A stretch of DNA of 64,000 nt from DASUPK01 sp963736305 (GCA_963736305.1 CAVTOD010000005.1:806001-870000); one strand, 5' to 3'. Positions 9,091-17,696 are shown, counted from the stretch's first letter. Notes: a model not told the origin generated them from the sequence alone. Numbers and translations are program-made.

Positions 9091-9131
9091 TGCGTCGACT
9101 TCCCCCCGCTAGGCGGGGGCAAAGCGACGCA
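9091..9131 (-). terminator. Long two-part stem-loop downstream of the 9155-9541 gene
   Basis: An outer 7-bp stem (TGCGTCG/CGACGCA) encloses a 7-bp inner stem (CCCCCGC/GCGGGGG) with a 3-base loop. Next to it, 9136-9147 forms CCGC-TTCG-GCGG, a very stable UUCG-capped hairpin. On the minus strand both follow the stop of the small gene at 9155 and precede the nrdR promoter, so they probably insulate one from the other. There is no U-tract, so factor-independent termination is not certain. Confidence 0.5.
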
Positions 9132-9154
9132 GATGCCGCTTCGGCGGACGCGGG

Positions 9155-9541
9155 CTAGGCGCCGGGCGAGCTGTCGAGGTGGCGACCGACCGTCCCCTCG
9201 CCGAGCGCCGTCTCACCCAGGGCGGTCGCCTTCAGGCGCGCACCCGATCCGCCCGGGCCCATCTGGATGACCAGGCCTGCGTTCTCCAGCGCCTGGATCG
9301 CCTCCCGGGTCGGATTCCGCAGCTGCGTGAGGAACTTGGTCCCGCCTGGGTAGGTGCTCATCAGCCAGCTCATGATCTGCAGGATGTTGATCTCGTTACC
9401 CGGGCGCGCTCCGTCGGGGCCGAAGGCAGGCATGACGACTTCCGCCAGCTCCACGGCTGACAAGGCCTGAAGCCGCTGGGCCTCGGCCTGCGCCGCCTCT
9501 TGCTGGGCGGCCTTCTCCTCGCTCTTCCCAAACACCGACAC
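9155..9541 (-). CDS. Conserved hypothetical protein, 128 aa
   Basis: I do not recognise this protein. The N-terminus (residues 1-30) is a charged Lys/Glu/Ala/Gln-rich helix, likely a short coiled coil. The middle contains NILQIMSWLMSTYPGGTKFL and LRNPTREAIQALENAGLV, which read like a small winged-helix or helical bundle, and the tail is Gly-rich. There is no signal peptide or membrane segment. It stands alone between nrdR and the divergent hemolysin-III-type gene, with hairpins after its stop. The codon use matches its neighbours, so it is very likely a real gene. Confidence 0.65.
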   Translation of the reverse strand: MSVFGKSEEKAAQQEAAQAEAQRLQALSAVELAEVVMPAFGPDGARPGNEINILQIMSWLMSTYPGGTKFLTQLRNPTREAIQALENAGLVIQMGPGGSGARLKATALGETALGEGTVGRHLDSSPGA

Positions 9542-9593
9542 GCGCGCTCGACACTAACGGCTCCGTCGGGCATCGCCGACTATCGTTGAACCC

Positions 9594-10430
9594 GTGACCG
9601 CAGACGAAACCCAGTCCGGCCCCGATCCGCTCAGGGCCGCACGAAGCGCCGCCGGGGCGGCCGGCGACCGGCTCGGCAGCGCCCGGAACGAGGCGGGCGA
9701 TCGGCTCGGCGCGGCTCGCGATGCCGCGGGCAGGCAGCTCGCCGACGCCCGCGAGACGGCGGCGCTCGCCGCTCATGAGGTCGCTCACAAGCTCTCCCAG
9801 AAGCCGCGCCTTCGCGGCGTCTCCCACCAGTGGGCGTTCTTCGTCTCACTCGGCGCCGGGGCCGCTCTGGTCCTGGCCGCGAGCGGCGCCCGTGAGGTGA
9901 TCGCGATGTCCATCTACGCCTTCTCGCTCTCGGCAATGCTCGGCACGAGCGCTCTCTATCACCGCGTCACCTGGACTCCGGAGGTCCGGCAGTGGATGCG
10001 GCGCCTCGACCACACGACGATCTTCATCTTCATTGCGGGCACCTACACCCCCTTCGCCCTCCTCGTCATGCACGGGACACTGGCCCACCTGATCCTGATC
10101 GTGGTCTGGGCGACCGCTGCGGCCGGCGTGGTGCTCAACCTGGTCTGGATCCATGCCCCGTACTGGGTCACCGCAGCCGTCTATCTGAGCACCGGCTGGG
10201 TGGCGGTCGTCAGCATGCCCCAGCTCTGGAACGAGATCGGGCCGGTCGGCGTCGGGCTGATCGCACTCGGCGGGGTGCTCTACACGGCCGGCGCGGTCGT
10301 CTACGCGCGCCGCAAGCCCGATCCGCGGCCGCAGGTGTTCGGCTACCACGAGATCTTCCACGTGCTGGTGATCGCGGCCGCCGCCGTGCAGTACGTCGCG
10401 GTGGCCGTGTACGCGCTGCCGGCCGGCTAA
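9594..10430 (+). CDS. Hemolysin III / PAQR-family membrane protein with amphipathic N-terminal extension
   Basis: From about residue 75 on this is a seven-helix PAQR (hemolysin III, YqfA-like) protein. It has the family motifs SALYHRVTW, DHTTIFIFIAGTYTPF and the terminal GYHEIFHVLVIAAAA with conserved His residues, a putative zinc-dependent lipid hydrolase site. The first 70 residues are unusual for the family: near-repeats such as ARNEAGDRLGAARDAAG form a long charged amphipathic helix of the apolipoprotein/LEA type. The start is GTG 9594. Thirteen bases separate it from the next gene, so the two may be co-transcribed. The biological role of bacterial members is poorly known. Confidence 0.82.
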   Translation: MTADETQSGPDPLRAARSAAGAAGDRLGSARNEAGDRLGAARDAAGRQLADARETAALAAHEVAHKLSQKPRLRGVSHQWAFFVSLGAGAALVLAASGAREVIAMSIYAFSLSAMLGTSALYHRVTWTPEVRQWMRRLDHTTIFIFIAGTYTPFALLVMHGTLAHLILIVVWATAAAGVVLNLVWIHAPYWVTAAVYLSTGWVAVVSMPQLWNEIGPVGVGLIALGGVLYTAGAVVYARRKPDPRPQVFGYHEIFHVLVIAAAAVQYVAVAVYALPAG

Positions 10431-10443
10431 GAGAGGAGAGAGG

Positions 10444-11247
10444 GTGGCTGAATCGACCGAGGCACAGCAGCAGGCGCGCAAGCTGTGGTCCTCAGGCGAC
10501 TACGCGTCCGCGATGCACGTGATCGCGAGCGTCGGCCCGCATGTGGTCGAGACCGCCGGCGTGAGCGGTGACGACGTGGTGCTCGACGTCGCCTGCGGCA
10601 GCGGCAACGCGACGATTCCGGCGGCGAAGACCGGCGCCAAGACGACGGGGCTGGATCTGACCCCCGAGCTGCTCGCGCGCGGGAAGCAGGCCGCGGCCGA
10701 TGCCGGGGTGGAGATCGAATGGATCGAGGGTGACGCCCAGGATCTCCCCTTCGAGGATGCGAGCTTCGACGTGGTCACCTCGGTGTTCGGCTGCATGTTC
10801 GCGCCGGACCAGAAGAAGACGGCGTCCGAGCTCGCGCGCGTTCTCAAGCCCGGCGGGCGCCTGGTGGTCGCCGCTTGGACCCCGGAGGGGAACACGGGCA
10901 AGATGTTCATCACGACCGTCAAGCACCGGCCGCCTCCGGAGGGATTCCAGCCCCCGCTCCTGTGGGGCGACGAGGACCACGTCCGCAAGCTGTTCGGCGG
11001 CACGGGTGTGGATCTCGACCTCGAGCGCACTACGGTCGAATTCACCGCGGACTCGGTGGACGACTACATGGAGGAGATCGAGCGCGACCTGCCGCCGATC
11101 GCACTGTCGAAGGAGCTGCTCGAGCCCGAGGGGAAGTGGGACGCGATGCGCGTGGATCTGCTCGAGCTCTACACCTCGGCCAATGAAGCCGACGAGGGCT
11201 GGCGCATCTCGAACGAGTATCTGGTGACGAAGGGCCGGAAGAGCTAG
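10444..11247 (+). CDS. Class I SAM-dependent methyltransferase
   Basis: This 267-residue methyltransferase has the SAM-binding motif [17 protein letters not shown] (about residues 45-61), motif [11 protein letters not shown], the acidic [17 protein letters not shown] and the motif-III region [12 protein letters not shown]. This pattern is typical of UbiE/Methyltransf_11 enzymes. The C-terminal lid is long and acidic, so the acceptor is probably a small molecule, but it cannot be named. The GTG start follows GAGAGGAGAGAG. The TAG stop interlocks with the convergent siroheme gene over CTAG. Confidence 0.85.
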   Translation: MAESTEAQQQARKLWSSGDYASAMHVIASVGPHVVETAGVSGDDVVLDVACGSGNATIPAAKTGAKTTGLDLTPELLARGKQAAADAGVEIEWIEGDAQDLPFEDASFDVVTSVFGCMFAPDQKKTASELARVLKPGGRLVVAAWTPEGNTGKMFITTVKHRPPPEGFQPPLLWGDEDHVRKLFGGTGVDLDLERTTVEFTADSVDDYMEEIERDLPPIALSKELLEPEGKWDAMRVDLLELYTSANEADEGWRISNEYLVTKGRKS

Positions 11248-11996
11248 GCGGAAGCGCCGAGCGCCGAGGCGAACCGTTCCTTGGCCGCCTCGATCAGGCG
11301 CTGGACCTCGTCCTCGCGCCCCTGCTTGATCAGCTCGATCGGATCGGGGTCGCCGTTGACGATGCCCTCGAAGAACTCCTTGCGGTCCCGGTAGGTGGGA
11401 AGGGTGCCCTTCGCCCAGCCGCGGTGGTCATTGAGGATCACGGCGAGGCGGGCGTAGGCCTCGCCGAATGACTCGGCGATCTGCCGCTTCATCCGCTTCG
11501 CCAGCGCCGGCGAGGCGCCCGCCGTCGAGATCGCGATGGCCAGGGGGCCGCTGCGAACGATCGCGGGCAGGATGAAGTTGCACAGCGGTGGGACGTCGAC
11601 GACGTTGACCAGCATCGCGCGCCGCTCCGCTCCCTCGGAGACCGAGATGTTGACGTCGGTGTCGTTGGTGGCGGCGATCGCCAGGAACGCTCCGTCGAGA
11701 TCGCCGTCGTGGAACGTGCGCTTGTCCCACGTGATCGTTCCCTCAGCGGCGTACTCGGCGAGCTCCGGGAGGATCTCGGGGGCGACGAGGTGAACCTCGC
11801 CGTCGCAGGCGAGCAGCCCATCGACCTTCTCGAGGCCGATGTCGCCTCCGCCCACGACGAGGCAGCGCCGGCCCTTGAGTTTCAGGCACGCCATGTATAG
11901 AGGGGTCTCGAGCATGTCCCGCACGCAGGTCTGGTCGCAGATCCCGCGACGGAACTGGCAGACGCACTTCTTGCCCTCGAAGGCCTGTGCAGGCAT
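11244..11996 (-). CDS. Precorrin-2 dehydrogenase / sirohydrochlorin ferrochelatase-like protein (CysG N-terminal type)
   Basis: The protein matches the NAD-binding N-terminal half of siroheme synthase, which oxidises precorrin-2 to sirohydrochlorin: [20 protein letters not shown] (residues about 38-57), the NxxD-like AATNDTDVN and the helical [18 protein letters not shown] segment. It could feed siroheme or cobalamin synthesis; B12 is needed by the nearby NrdJ, though that link is inference. The first 30 residues are unusual, with four Cys spaced C-x-C-x6-C-x3-C. A start at ATG 11915 would remove them, and neither start has a good ribosome site. It lies 20 bases downstream of the epimerase gene. 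Confidence 0.8.
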   Translation of the reverse strand: MPAQAFEGKKCVCQFRRGICDQTCVRDMLETPLYMACLKLKGRRCLVVGGGDIGLEKVDGLLACDGEVHLVAPEILPELAEYAAEGTITWDKRTFHDGDLDGAFLAIAATNDTDVNISVSEGAERRAMLVNVVDVPPLCNFILPAIVRSGPLAIAISTAGASPALAKRMKRQIAESFGEAYARLAVILNDHRGWAKGTLPTYRDRKEFFEGIVNGDPDPIELIKQGREDEVQRLIEAAKERFASALGASA

Positions 11997-12016
11997 CAGC
12001 AGGAGATTAGAGGTGC

Positions 12017-12955
12017 TCAGCCCTCGGCTGCGAGCGTCTCGAGGCCGGTATCGATCGTGCGCTCGGCCCGCCAGCCGAGCCGCTCGGCGGCGGCCTGCGT
12101 GTCGAGCACGGTGCGCTCGATCTCCCCGGGCCGTGCGGGAGCGACCTCGGGCTGGAAGTCGTCGCGGCCGAACGAGGCACCGACGCGCTCGGCGAGCTCG
12201 AGCACGCTCGTCTCGACCCCGGTCCCGACGTTGATCGGGCCGCCCTCGTCGTTTCCCTCCATCGCGAGCAGGGCGGCGACCACGTCCGCGACGTGCACGT
12301 AGTCGCGGGTCTGCTCGCCGGTGCCGAAGACGGTGGGGCGGCCGCCGTCACGCGCCACAGCGCAGAAGATCGCCACCACCCCGGCCTCGGTCGCGGGGTC
12401 CTGCCTTGGGCCGTAGACGTTCCCCAGGCGCACGGTCCCGCCGGCGAGCTCCCGGGTGCGCGAGTAGAAGTCGATGTACCCCTCCGCCGCCAGCTTGCTC
12501 TGGCCATAGACCGAGAATGGCTCGCAGCGGGCGGTCTCGGCGAAGGGAAGCTCGTCGGTCCGCTCGGCCCCCTCTCCATATATGGCGCCCCCGGTGGAGG
12601 TGAAGATCAGCCTCGAGACGTCGTTGCGGGCGGCGGCCTCGAGGACGTTCACAGTGCCCACCACGTTCAGCCGAGCGTCGAAGCCAGGGTCTTCCATCGA
12701 GCGTCGGATGTCGATCTGGGCGGCGAGGTGGAAGACGCTCTCGGGCCCAAAGCCCTCGATCGCCGCCAACACTGCCTGAGCGTCGGCCACGTCGAGCTCG
12801 GTGACCGACGCGCCCGCCTCGAGCGCGCCCTTCAGGTTCTCCCTCTTGCCGCTCGAGAAGTCATCGAGCACGAGGACCTCGTCCCCGCGCCCGGCCAGAG
12901 CATCGACCAGATGCGAGCCGATGAACCCCGCGCCGCCTGTCACCACGGATCTCAC
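12017..12955 (-). CDS. NAD-dependent sugar epimerase/dehydratase (UDP-glucose 4-epimerase-like)
   Basis: This extended SDR enzyme of about 312 residues starts [16 protein letters not shown], the GxxGxxG NAD loop. It shows the catalytic TSTGG/Ser-Thr region, [11 protein letters not shown] (YxxxK, near residue 145) and the substrate-binding block [12 protein letters not shown], which places it with GalE-like nucleotide-sugar 4-epimerases. I used GTG 12955; an in-frame TTG lies at 12994. The 127-base gap to the divergent topA is the shared promoter region. The exact sugar is not determined. Confidence 0.83.
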   Translation of the reverse strand: MRSVVTGGAGFIGSHLVDALAGRGDEVLVLDDFSSGKRENLKGALEAGASVTELDVADAQAVLAAIEGFGPESVFHLAAQIDIRRSMEDPGFDARLNVVGTVNVLEAAARNDVSRLIFTSTGGAIYGEGAERTDELPFAETARCEPFSVYGQSKLAAEGYIDFYSRTRELAGGTVRLGNVYGPRQDPATEAGVVAIFCAVARDGGRPTVFGTGEQTRDYVHVADVVAALLAMEGNDEGGPINVGTGVETSVLELAERVGASFGRDDFQPEVAPARPGEIERTVLDTQAAAERLGWRAERTIDTGLETLAAEG

Positions 12956-13082
12956 CCAAGAGAGCCTATGGGGGCAACCGATCGGAGTGGCCAAAAGCCC
13001 CTGCTACTCTCGCCGACCGCATCGACCGGTTGGACGTATTAGGAGGGGGCATCCCGGGCCGCGGCTACCGTGGAAGGTCCAA

Positions 13083-15518
13083 ATGCGACTGATAGTCACA
13101 GAGAAGAACAACAGCGCGAAGAAGATCGCGGAGATCCTGAGCGGCGGAACCGCCAAGGAGGGCGCCTCCTACAAGACCCCGTATTACGAGTGGTCTGACG
13201 GAAATGGCGACCACATGACGATCGGCCTGAAGGGCCACGTCCTCAATCCCGCCTTCCCGGAGTCGTACAACAACTGGCAGAAGACCAACCCGCGCGACCT
13301 GATCGACGCCGAGCTGATCAAGGAGCCGACGGACAAGAACGTGGTCCGCGCCCTGAAGAAGGTGGCCGCCGACGCCGACGACCTCGTGATCGCGACGGAC
13401 TACGACCGCGAGGGCGAGCTGATCGGCCTCGAGGCGCTGCAGGAGATCGTCGAGGCGAATCCGGAGCTCGCCACCGCCGAGGGCGTCCACGACGACGGCA
13501 CGCCCGTGAAGCGCGCCCGCTACTCCGCCCTCACCAAGGACGAGATCGAGCGGGCCTTCAACAACCTCGACGAGCTCTCGATGCCCCTGGCGAACGCCGG
13601 CGCGGCGCGCCAGGACATGGACCTGATCTGGGGAGCGACGCTGACCCGATCGGTGTCGATGGCCACGCGGCGCTTCGGCTCCAACTTCCTCTCCGTCGGC
13701 CGGGTCCAGAGCCCGACCCTCGGCCTGATCGTCCAGCGCGAGCTCGAGCGCCGCGCCCACATCCCCGAGCCCTTCTGGGAGGTCACTGCCAGCTTCGGGC
13801 ATCCGGATGGCAGCTTCGTCGCCGAACACACGACCGACAAGTTCTGGAAGAAGGACGAGGCAGAGGCCGCGGTCGCCAACTCCAAGACCCCGGGCACCGT
13901 CAAGGAGATCACGGCTCGGAAGAACAACCGCAAGCCGCCGACTCCGCTCAACACCACGGCCTTCACCACCGACGCCTCCAGCCGCCTCGGCATCACGCCC
14001 TCCCGGGCGATGCGGATCGCCGAGGACCTCTACATGGACGGCTACATCTCCTATCCGCGTACGGACAACACCGTCTACCCGAAGTCGCTCGACACCAAGG
14101 AGCTGATCAACGCCCTCGTCAACATCGATGACTTCAAGGCGGCGGAGTTCCTGCTCGACGGTCGCTCGCTGGAGGCGACGCGCGGCAAGAAGGAAACGAC
14201 GGACCACCCGCCGATCTACCCGACGCAGGCCGTCAACCCGAAGCGCCTCGAGGCGCGCTCGGAGGCCCACCGCCGCGTCTACGAGCTGGTCGCCCGCCGC
14301 TTCCTCGCCACCTTCTCCCCGCCGATGATCAGCGAGTCGACGCGGGCGAACATCGTCACCGCGAAGGGGCGTCCGGACGCAGAGGAGGGTGAGACCTACT
14401 TCGTGCGCGGGTCCGTGGTCCTCGATCCCGGCTACGCCGCGATCTACACCTACGCCCGCTCGGCCGACACGGAGATCCCGAAGCTCACCGAAGGCCAGGA
14501 GCTCGTCCTCGAGAACGTCGAGATGGAGGGCAAGGAGACGCCGCCGCCGCCCCGGATCAGCCAGGGCAAGCTGATCGAGATGATGGAGGAGGCCGGCCTC
14601 GGCACCAAGGCGACGCGCGCGGACATCATCCAGAAGCTCTATGACCGCGGCTACGTCTTCGCCAACCCGCCGGAGCCCTCGGAGACGGGGATCGCGATGT
14701 CGAAGGCCTTCGAGAACTACGTGCCGCGCATGGCAACCCCGGACATGACCGCCGAGATGGAGGCGGAGATGGACCAGATCGCCGCCGGCGAGATGACGAA
14801 GGACCAGGTCCTCTCGGATAGCCGCGACATGCTTCGCTCGGCCTTCGACGAGATGGGCGACGACGTCAGCACCGATGACGAGGACGCCAAGTGGCGCAAG
14901 CTCGCCCGCGAGGTCTGGGCCGGGATGGACCAGGACCGGATCCTCGGCCCCTGCATCGTCTGCCAGGAGGCCGGCCGAAAGCAGGAGGACGGCTCTCCGA
15001 ACATGCTTCGCATCATCAAGGCGCGGAAGTCCGGCAAGCGCTTCGTCGGCTGCCAGGGCTGGGACGGCGACAACCCCGACTCGCCCGACTCCTGCGACCA
15101 GACCTTCCCGCTCCCTCAGCGCGTTCGCGGCCTCTACAAGATCGAGGAGGTCTGCTCGGTCTGCGGCCGCACGCCGCGCCTGCAGGTCGTGCCGTGGCGC
15201 GGGCGCCCCTGGAAGCTCTGCCTGAACGACGAGTGCCCCTCGATGGCCGAGATGAAGGCCCGCCGCGCCGAGCGCGAGGCCGCCAAGGCCGCGAAGGAAG
15301 CCGCCGAGGCCGCCGAGAAGGACGGCGCGGACGGCGACGGCGAGGTCGTCGATCCAGCCGAGGCCGCCAAGGAGGCCGAGAAGATCGCCGGCCAGGCATC
15401 GGCCACGAAGGTCAAGCGCGCCCGCGGGAACGGCGCGAAGGCGAAGAACGGCGCCAAGGCGAAGAGCGGCGCCAAGTCGGGGAACGGCTCAAAGGCCAAG
15501 CCCCGCGCGAAGAGCTAG
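13083..15518 (+). CDS. topA: DNA topoisomerase I (type IA), archaeal-type sequence
   Basis: The 811-residue enzyme relaxes negative supercoils by transient cutting of one strand. The N-terminal Toprim domain begins RLIVTEKNNSAKKIAEILSG and includes the metal-binding IATDYDREGELIG near residue 105. The active-site Tyr lies in GYISYPRTDNTVYP near residues 320-333. Two Cys-rich zinc elements follow (CIVC...CQGW...C and CSVC...CLNDEC), then a Lys/Ala-rich tail after residue 720 that should bind DNA. The Toprim opening matches archaeal topoisomerase I rather than the bacterial VIVESPAKAKTI form. GGAAGG precedes the ATG. The stop lies in a CTAG that is also the end of a facing frame. Confidence 0.93.
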   Translation: MRLIVTEKNNSAKKIAEILSGGTAKEGASYKTPYYEWSDGNGDHMTIGLKGHVLNPAFPESYNNWQKTNPRDLIDAELIKEPTDKNVVRALKKVAADADDLVIATDYDREGELIGLEALQEIVEANPELATAEGVHDDGTPVKRARYSALTKDEIERAFNNLDELSMPLANAGAARQDMDLIWGATLTRSVSMATRRFGSNFLSVGRVQSPTLGLIVQRELERRAHIPEPFWEVTASFGHPDGSFVAEHTTDKFWKKDEAEAAVANSKTPGTVKEITARKNNRKPPTPLNTTAFTTDASSRLGITPSRAMRIAEDLYMDGYISYPRTDNTVYPKSLDTKELINALVNIDDFKAAEFLLDGRSLEATRGKKETTDHPPIYPTQAVNPKRLEARSEAHRRVYELVARRFLATFSPPMISESTRANIVTAKGRPDAEEGETYFVRGSVVLDPGYAAIYTYARSADTEIPKLTEGQELVLENVEMEGKETPPPPRISQGKLIEMMEEAGLGTKATRADIIQKLYDRGYVFANPPEPSETGIAMSKAFENYVPRMATPDMTAEMEAEMDQIAAGEMTKDQVLSDSRDMLRSAFDEMGDDVSTDDEDAKWRKLAREVWAGMDQDRILGPCIVCQEAGRKQEDGSPNMLRIIKARKSGKRFVGCQGWDGDNPDSPDSCDQTFPLPQRVRGLYKIEEVCSVCGRTPRLQVVPWRGRPWKLCLNDECPSMAEMKARRAEREAAKAAKEAAEAAEKDGADGDGEVVDPAEAAKEAEKIAGQASATKVKRARGNGAKAKNGAKAKSGAKSGNGSKAKPRAKS

Positions 15519-15670
15519 CCGCGCGCCTGGATCGACCGGCCGCCGGTCGTGGTGCAGGTGGCGATGACCGTCCCGCTCAGGTTGGCCTTGCAGGTCCAGT
15601 CGCCGACCGTCGGGCGAGCTGGGCACGACGGGAACGATCGGTCCCCGCCGTGCTCGGCTCAGCTGCTGGG
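15515..15670 (-). other. In-frame coding-like extension of the small acidic gene after UGA
   Basis: After the first UGA the same frame runs 51 codons to TAG, with one more internal UGA, and keeps strong G/C third-position bias (for example TGG ACC TGC AAG GCC AAC CTG). It encodes CPARPTVGDWTCKANLSG and TVIATCTTTGGRS, with several Cys. No ATG, GTG or TTG exists after the second UGA, so it cannot be started independently. Its end interlocks with the topA stop over CTAG (15515-15518), as other true convergent pairs here do. It is either a nonsense-broken gene or a recoded one. Confidence 0.4.
15623..15653 (-). other. 10-bp stem-loop just downstream of the in-frame UGA codons
   Basis: In minus-strand RNA, GCACGGCGGG pairs with CCCGTCGTGC (nine Watson-Crick pairs and one G-U) around an 11-base loop that begins with GA. 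On the plus strand the G-U position becomes an A-C mismatch, so the structure favours the minus-strand transcript. The loop starts 27 bases after the first UGA and 15 after the second. It could be a terminator between convergent genes or a bacterial SECIS-like element; there is no U-tract. Confidence 0.5.
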
Positions 15671-15787
15671 TCAGGCGCTCTCCTCGCCGCCGCCCTCGTC
15701 TTCCTGCCCGCCGTCGCCGCCGCCCTCTTCGGGGGCGCCGCCGCCTTCCTCCACATCGGGTGCCGGTGTCTCGGGTGTCTCGAGCAT
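15671..15787 (-). CDS. Small acidic Gly/Glu-rich protein, possibly continuing past UGA
   Basis: A 38-residue frame starts at ATG 15787 behind a very strong ribosome site (AAGGAGAGGAG, 6 bases away) and a leader hairpin. The peptide is Pro/Glu- then Gly/Glu/Asp-rich, with no signal peptide or membrane span. It ends at TGA 15673-15671. The same frame continues, with a further TGA at 15661-15659, to a TAG at 15517-15515 (see the next entry). I do not recognise the protein. The strong initiation signal makes translation likely; what happens at the UGA is open. Confidence 0.5.
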   Translation of the reverse strand: MLETPETPAPDVEEGGGAPEEGGGDGGQEDEGGGEESA

Positions 15788-15803
15788 CGTCGCTCCTCTC
15801 CTT

Positions 15804-15826
15804 GTGGGTAACCCCGCGCTACCCAC
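15804..15826 (-). promoter_or_regulatory. Leader hairpin of the small acidic gene
   Basis: GTGGGTA and TACCCAC form a perfect 7-bp stem around a 9-base loop. It lies immediately upstream of the AAGGAGAGGAG ribosome site of the gene starting at 15787, so it would be in its 5' leader. It might stabilise the message or act as an operator; the sequence alone does not say which. Confidence 0.45.
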
Positions 15827-15913
15827 GAGGTCGCTTGGAAAAACGCGCGGATTGCAGGGAGTTCGAACTCGGCCCCGAGACCAGGCCCTCGGCGGCGGAT
15901 AGCCTGGGAGGCG

Positions 15914-16537
15914 ATGTTCATCTCCCTCGAGGGAATCGACGGCTCCGGCAAGACCACGCAGGCCAAGCTGCTCGCGAAGGCGCTCGGCGACGACGTCGTT
16001 CTGGTGCGCGAGCCGGGCGGGACCGCAACCGGCGAGCGGATCCGGCAGGTGCTCAAGGACCCGGACCTGGAGCTCGACCCGCTGGCCGAGCTGCTGCTCT
16101 TCTGCGCCGCGCGGGCCGAGCTGGTCGCCGAGGTCGTCGGCCCGGCGCGCGAGGCCGGCCGCGACGTGGTCTGCGACCGGTTCAGCGACTCGAGCGTCGC
16201 CTACCAGGGCGTAGCGCGGGGCCTGGGGACCGAGCGAGTCGAGGAGATCTGCGATCTCGCCACGGGTGGCGTGTGGCCTGACTTGACGATCCTGCTGCGC
16301 ATCGATCCCGACCGGGCCGCGAAGCGGATCGGCCGCCGCAAGGCCGACCGCTTCGAGGAGGAGGGCATTGAGCTTCAGCGCCGGGTGGCCGAGGGCTACA
16401 ACGAGGTGGCGCGCCGCCATCCCGAGCGCGTCCGCGTGGTGGATGCCGCCGGCAAGCGAGATTCGGTGAGCGCGGCCGTGCTCGCCGAGGTCGAGGCTGT
16501 GCTGACTCGAGGCCGCGCGCCAGCGCGACCCGTTTGA
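15914..16537 (+). CDS. tmk: Thymidylate kinase
   Basis: This 207-residue dTMP kinase converts dTMP to dTDP for DNA synthesis. It has the P-loop EGIDGSGKTTQ (residues 5-15), the DRF motif in VVCDRFSDSSVAYQG (about 88-102), the REPGGT substrate motif and a short lid with RRKADRF. The length is normal. It ends 2 bases before the ATG of holB, the usual tmk-holB arrangement, so the two are co-expressed. Confidence 0.95.
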   Translation: MFISLEGIDGSGKTTQAKLLAKALGDDVVLVREPGGTATGERIRQVLKDPDLELDPLAELLLFCAARAELVAEVVGPAREAGRDVVCDRFSDSSVAYQGVARGLGTERVEEICDLATGGVWPDLTILLRIDPDRAAKRIGRRKADRFEEEGIELQRRVAEGYNEVARRHPERVRVVDAAGKRDSVSAAVLAEVEAVLTRGRAPARPV

Positions 16538-16539
16538 TC

Positions 16540-17673
16540 ATGGAAGCGGCCGCGAGCACACTTCCGATCCCTGAGGCTCTGGCCGAGGCGACCCGCCATC
16601 AGCCGCGGGCGCGCTCGTCGCTGATGGCCGCCCTCGGCTCACCCGGCCACGCCTACATCTTCCGAGGACCGCGCGGGGCCGGGAAGGCGGCGGCCGCGCG
16701 TGCGTTCGCTGCGGAGCTCCTCACGGACGGGGCGCCCGATCCGGATGATGCTCGGCGCCGGGCGCTGCTTGATCCTTCTCCCCATCCCGACCTGGCGTGG
16801 CTCAGGCCGCCGGGCGCCCAGCACCTCGTCGAGGATGTCCGCGAGTCCGTGATCCGCGCGTCCAGCCTGAGCCCGGCCGAGGGCGGCCGCCGCGTCTTCG
16901 TGATCGAGGAGGCCGAGGACCTGCGCGATGAGAGCCAGAACGCGCTGCTCAAGACCCTCGAGGAGCCCGCGCCGTTCGCCCACCTGATCCTGATCTGCTC
17001 TGAGCCGGAGCTGCTCGCCGAGACGATCATCTCGCGCTGCGCTCCGATCGAGTTCGGGCCGCTCCCCCCCGACGCGGTGCTCGAGGCCCTCGGCGCCGGC
17101 GGCGAGGCGGCCGCGGCCGCCCGGCTCAGCGGCGGCGACGTCGAGCTCGCCCGGCTCCTGCTCTCGGAGCGCGGGACGGCCCTGCGCGCGACCGCCGAGG
17201 CCGCCGCCCGGGCGGCCCGCTCCGCGAAGCCTCAGGCCGAGCCCTGGCGCGGGTTGCTGGACGCGGCCAGCGAAGCCGGCCAGGAGGCGGGTGCGCGGGA
17301 GGAGCGGCGCCTCGTGGAGGAGGCCGAGGCGATCGCGAGGCGGGGTCGAAAGGGCAGGCTCACCCGCGAGGCGACCGAGCAGGTGAGGCGCACTGAGCGG
17401 CGCGCCCGGACGCAGGCATTGGACCTCGCCCTCGCGATCTCGGGCGCCTGGTTCCGCGACCTGGCGGCGATCGCCTCCGGCGCGGATGACGTAGTCCTGA
17501 ACGCCGACCGCCGCGAACAGCTGGCCGAGGACGCGCAGGGCCTCGATCCGGCCCGGGCGAGGGAGGCGGTCGAGTGGGTGCTGGACACGCGCCGGCGCCT
17601 GCGGGTCAACGTCTCCGAGGAGCTGGCCCTCGAGGCGCTCTGGCTCAGGCTGAGTGCGGCTCTCTCTGAATAG
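16540..17673 (+). CDS. holB: DNA polymerase III delta-prime subunit-like ATPase
   Basis: The 377-residue clamp-loader subunit has a P-loop-like GPRGAGKAAAARAFA near residue 40, VFVIEEAEDL as Walker B, and the NALLKTLEEP and SRC (IISRCAPIEF) motifs of delta-prime/gamma proteins. The Thr/Ser after the P-loop Lys is Ala and the four zinc Cys between Walker A and B are absent (the DPDDARRRALL region), so ATP hydrolysis is doubtful, as in other non-ATPase delta-prime subunits. The C-terminal half is helical and acidic. I used ATG 16540; a TTG six bases earlier overlaps the tmk stop. Confidence 0.88.
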   Translation: MEAAASTLPIPEALAEATRHQPRARSSLMAALGSPGHAYIFRGPRGAGKAAAARAFAAELLTDGAPDPDDARRRALLDPSPHPDLAWLRPPGAQHLVEDVRESVIRASSLSPAEGGRRVFVIEEAEDLRDESQNALLKTLEEPAPFAHLILICSEPELLAETIISRCAPIEFGPLPPDAVLEALGAGGEAAAAARLSGGDVELARLLLSERGTALRATAEAAARAARSAKPQAEPWRGLLDAASEAGQEAGAREERRLVEEAEAIARRGRKGRLTREATEQVRRTERRARTQALDLALAISGAWFRDLAAIASGADDVVLNADRREQLAEDAQGLDPARAREAVEWVLDTRRRLRVNVSEELALEALWLRLSAALSE

Positions 17674-17696
17674 TTCGCTCCGGGGGGCCAATCGCC

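Noticed and set aside
12801..13082. Upstream extension of topA
   Set aside because: The extra codons are antisense to the divergent epimerase gene and the family N-terminus starts exactly at ATG 13083 with a good ribosome site.
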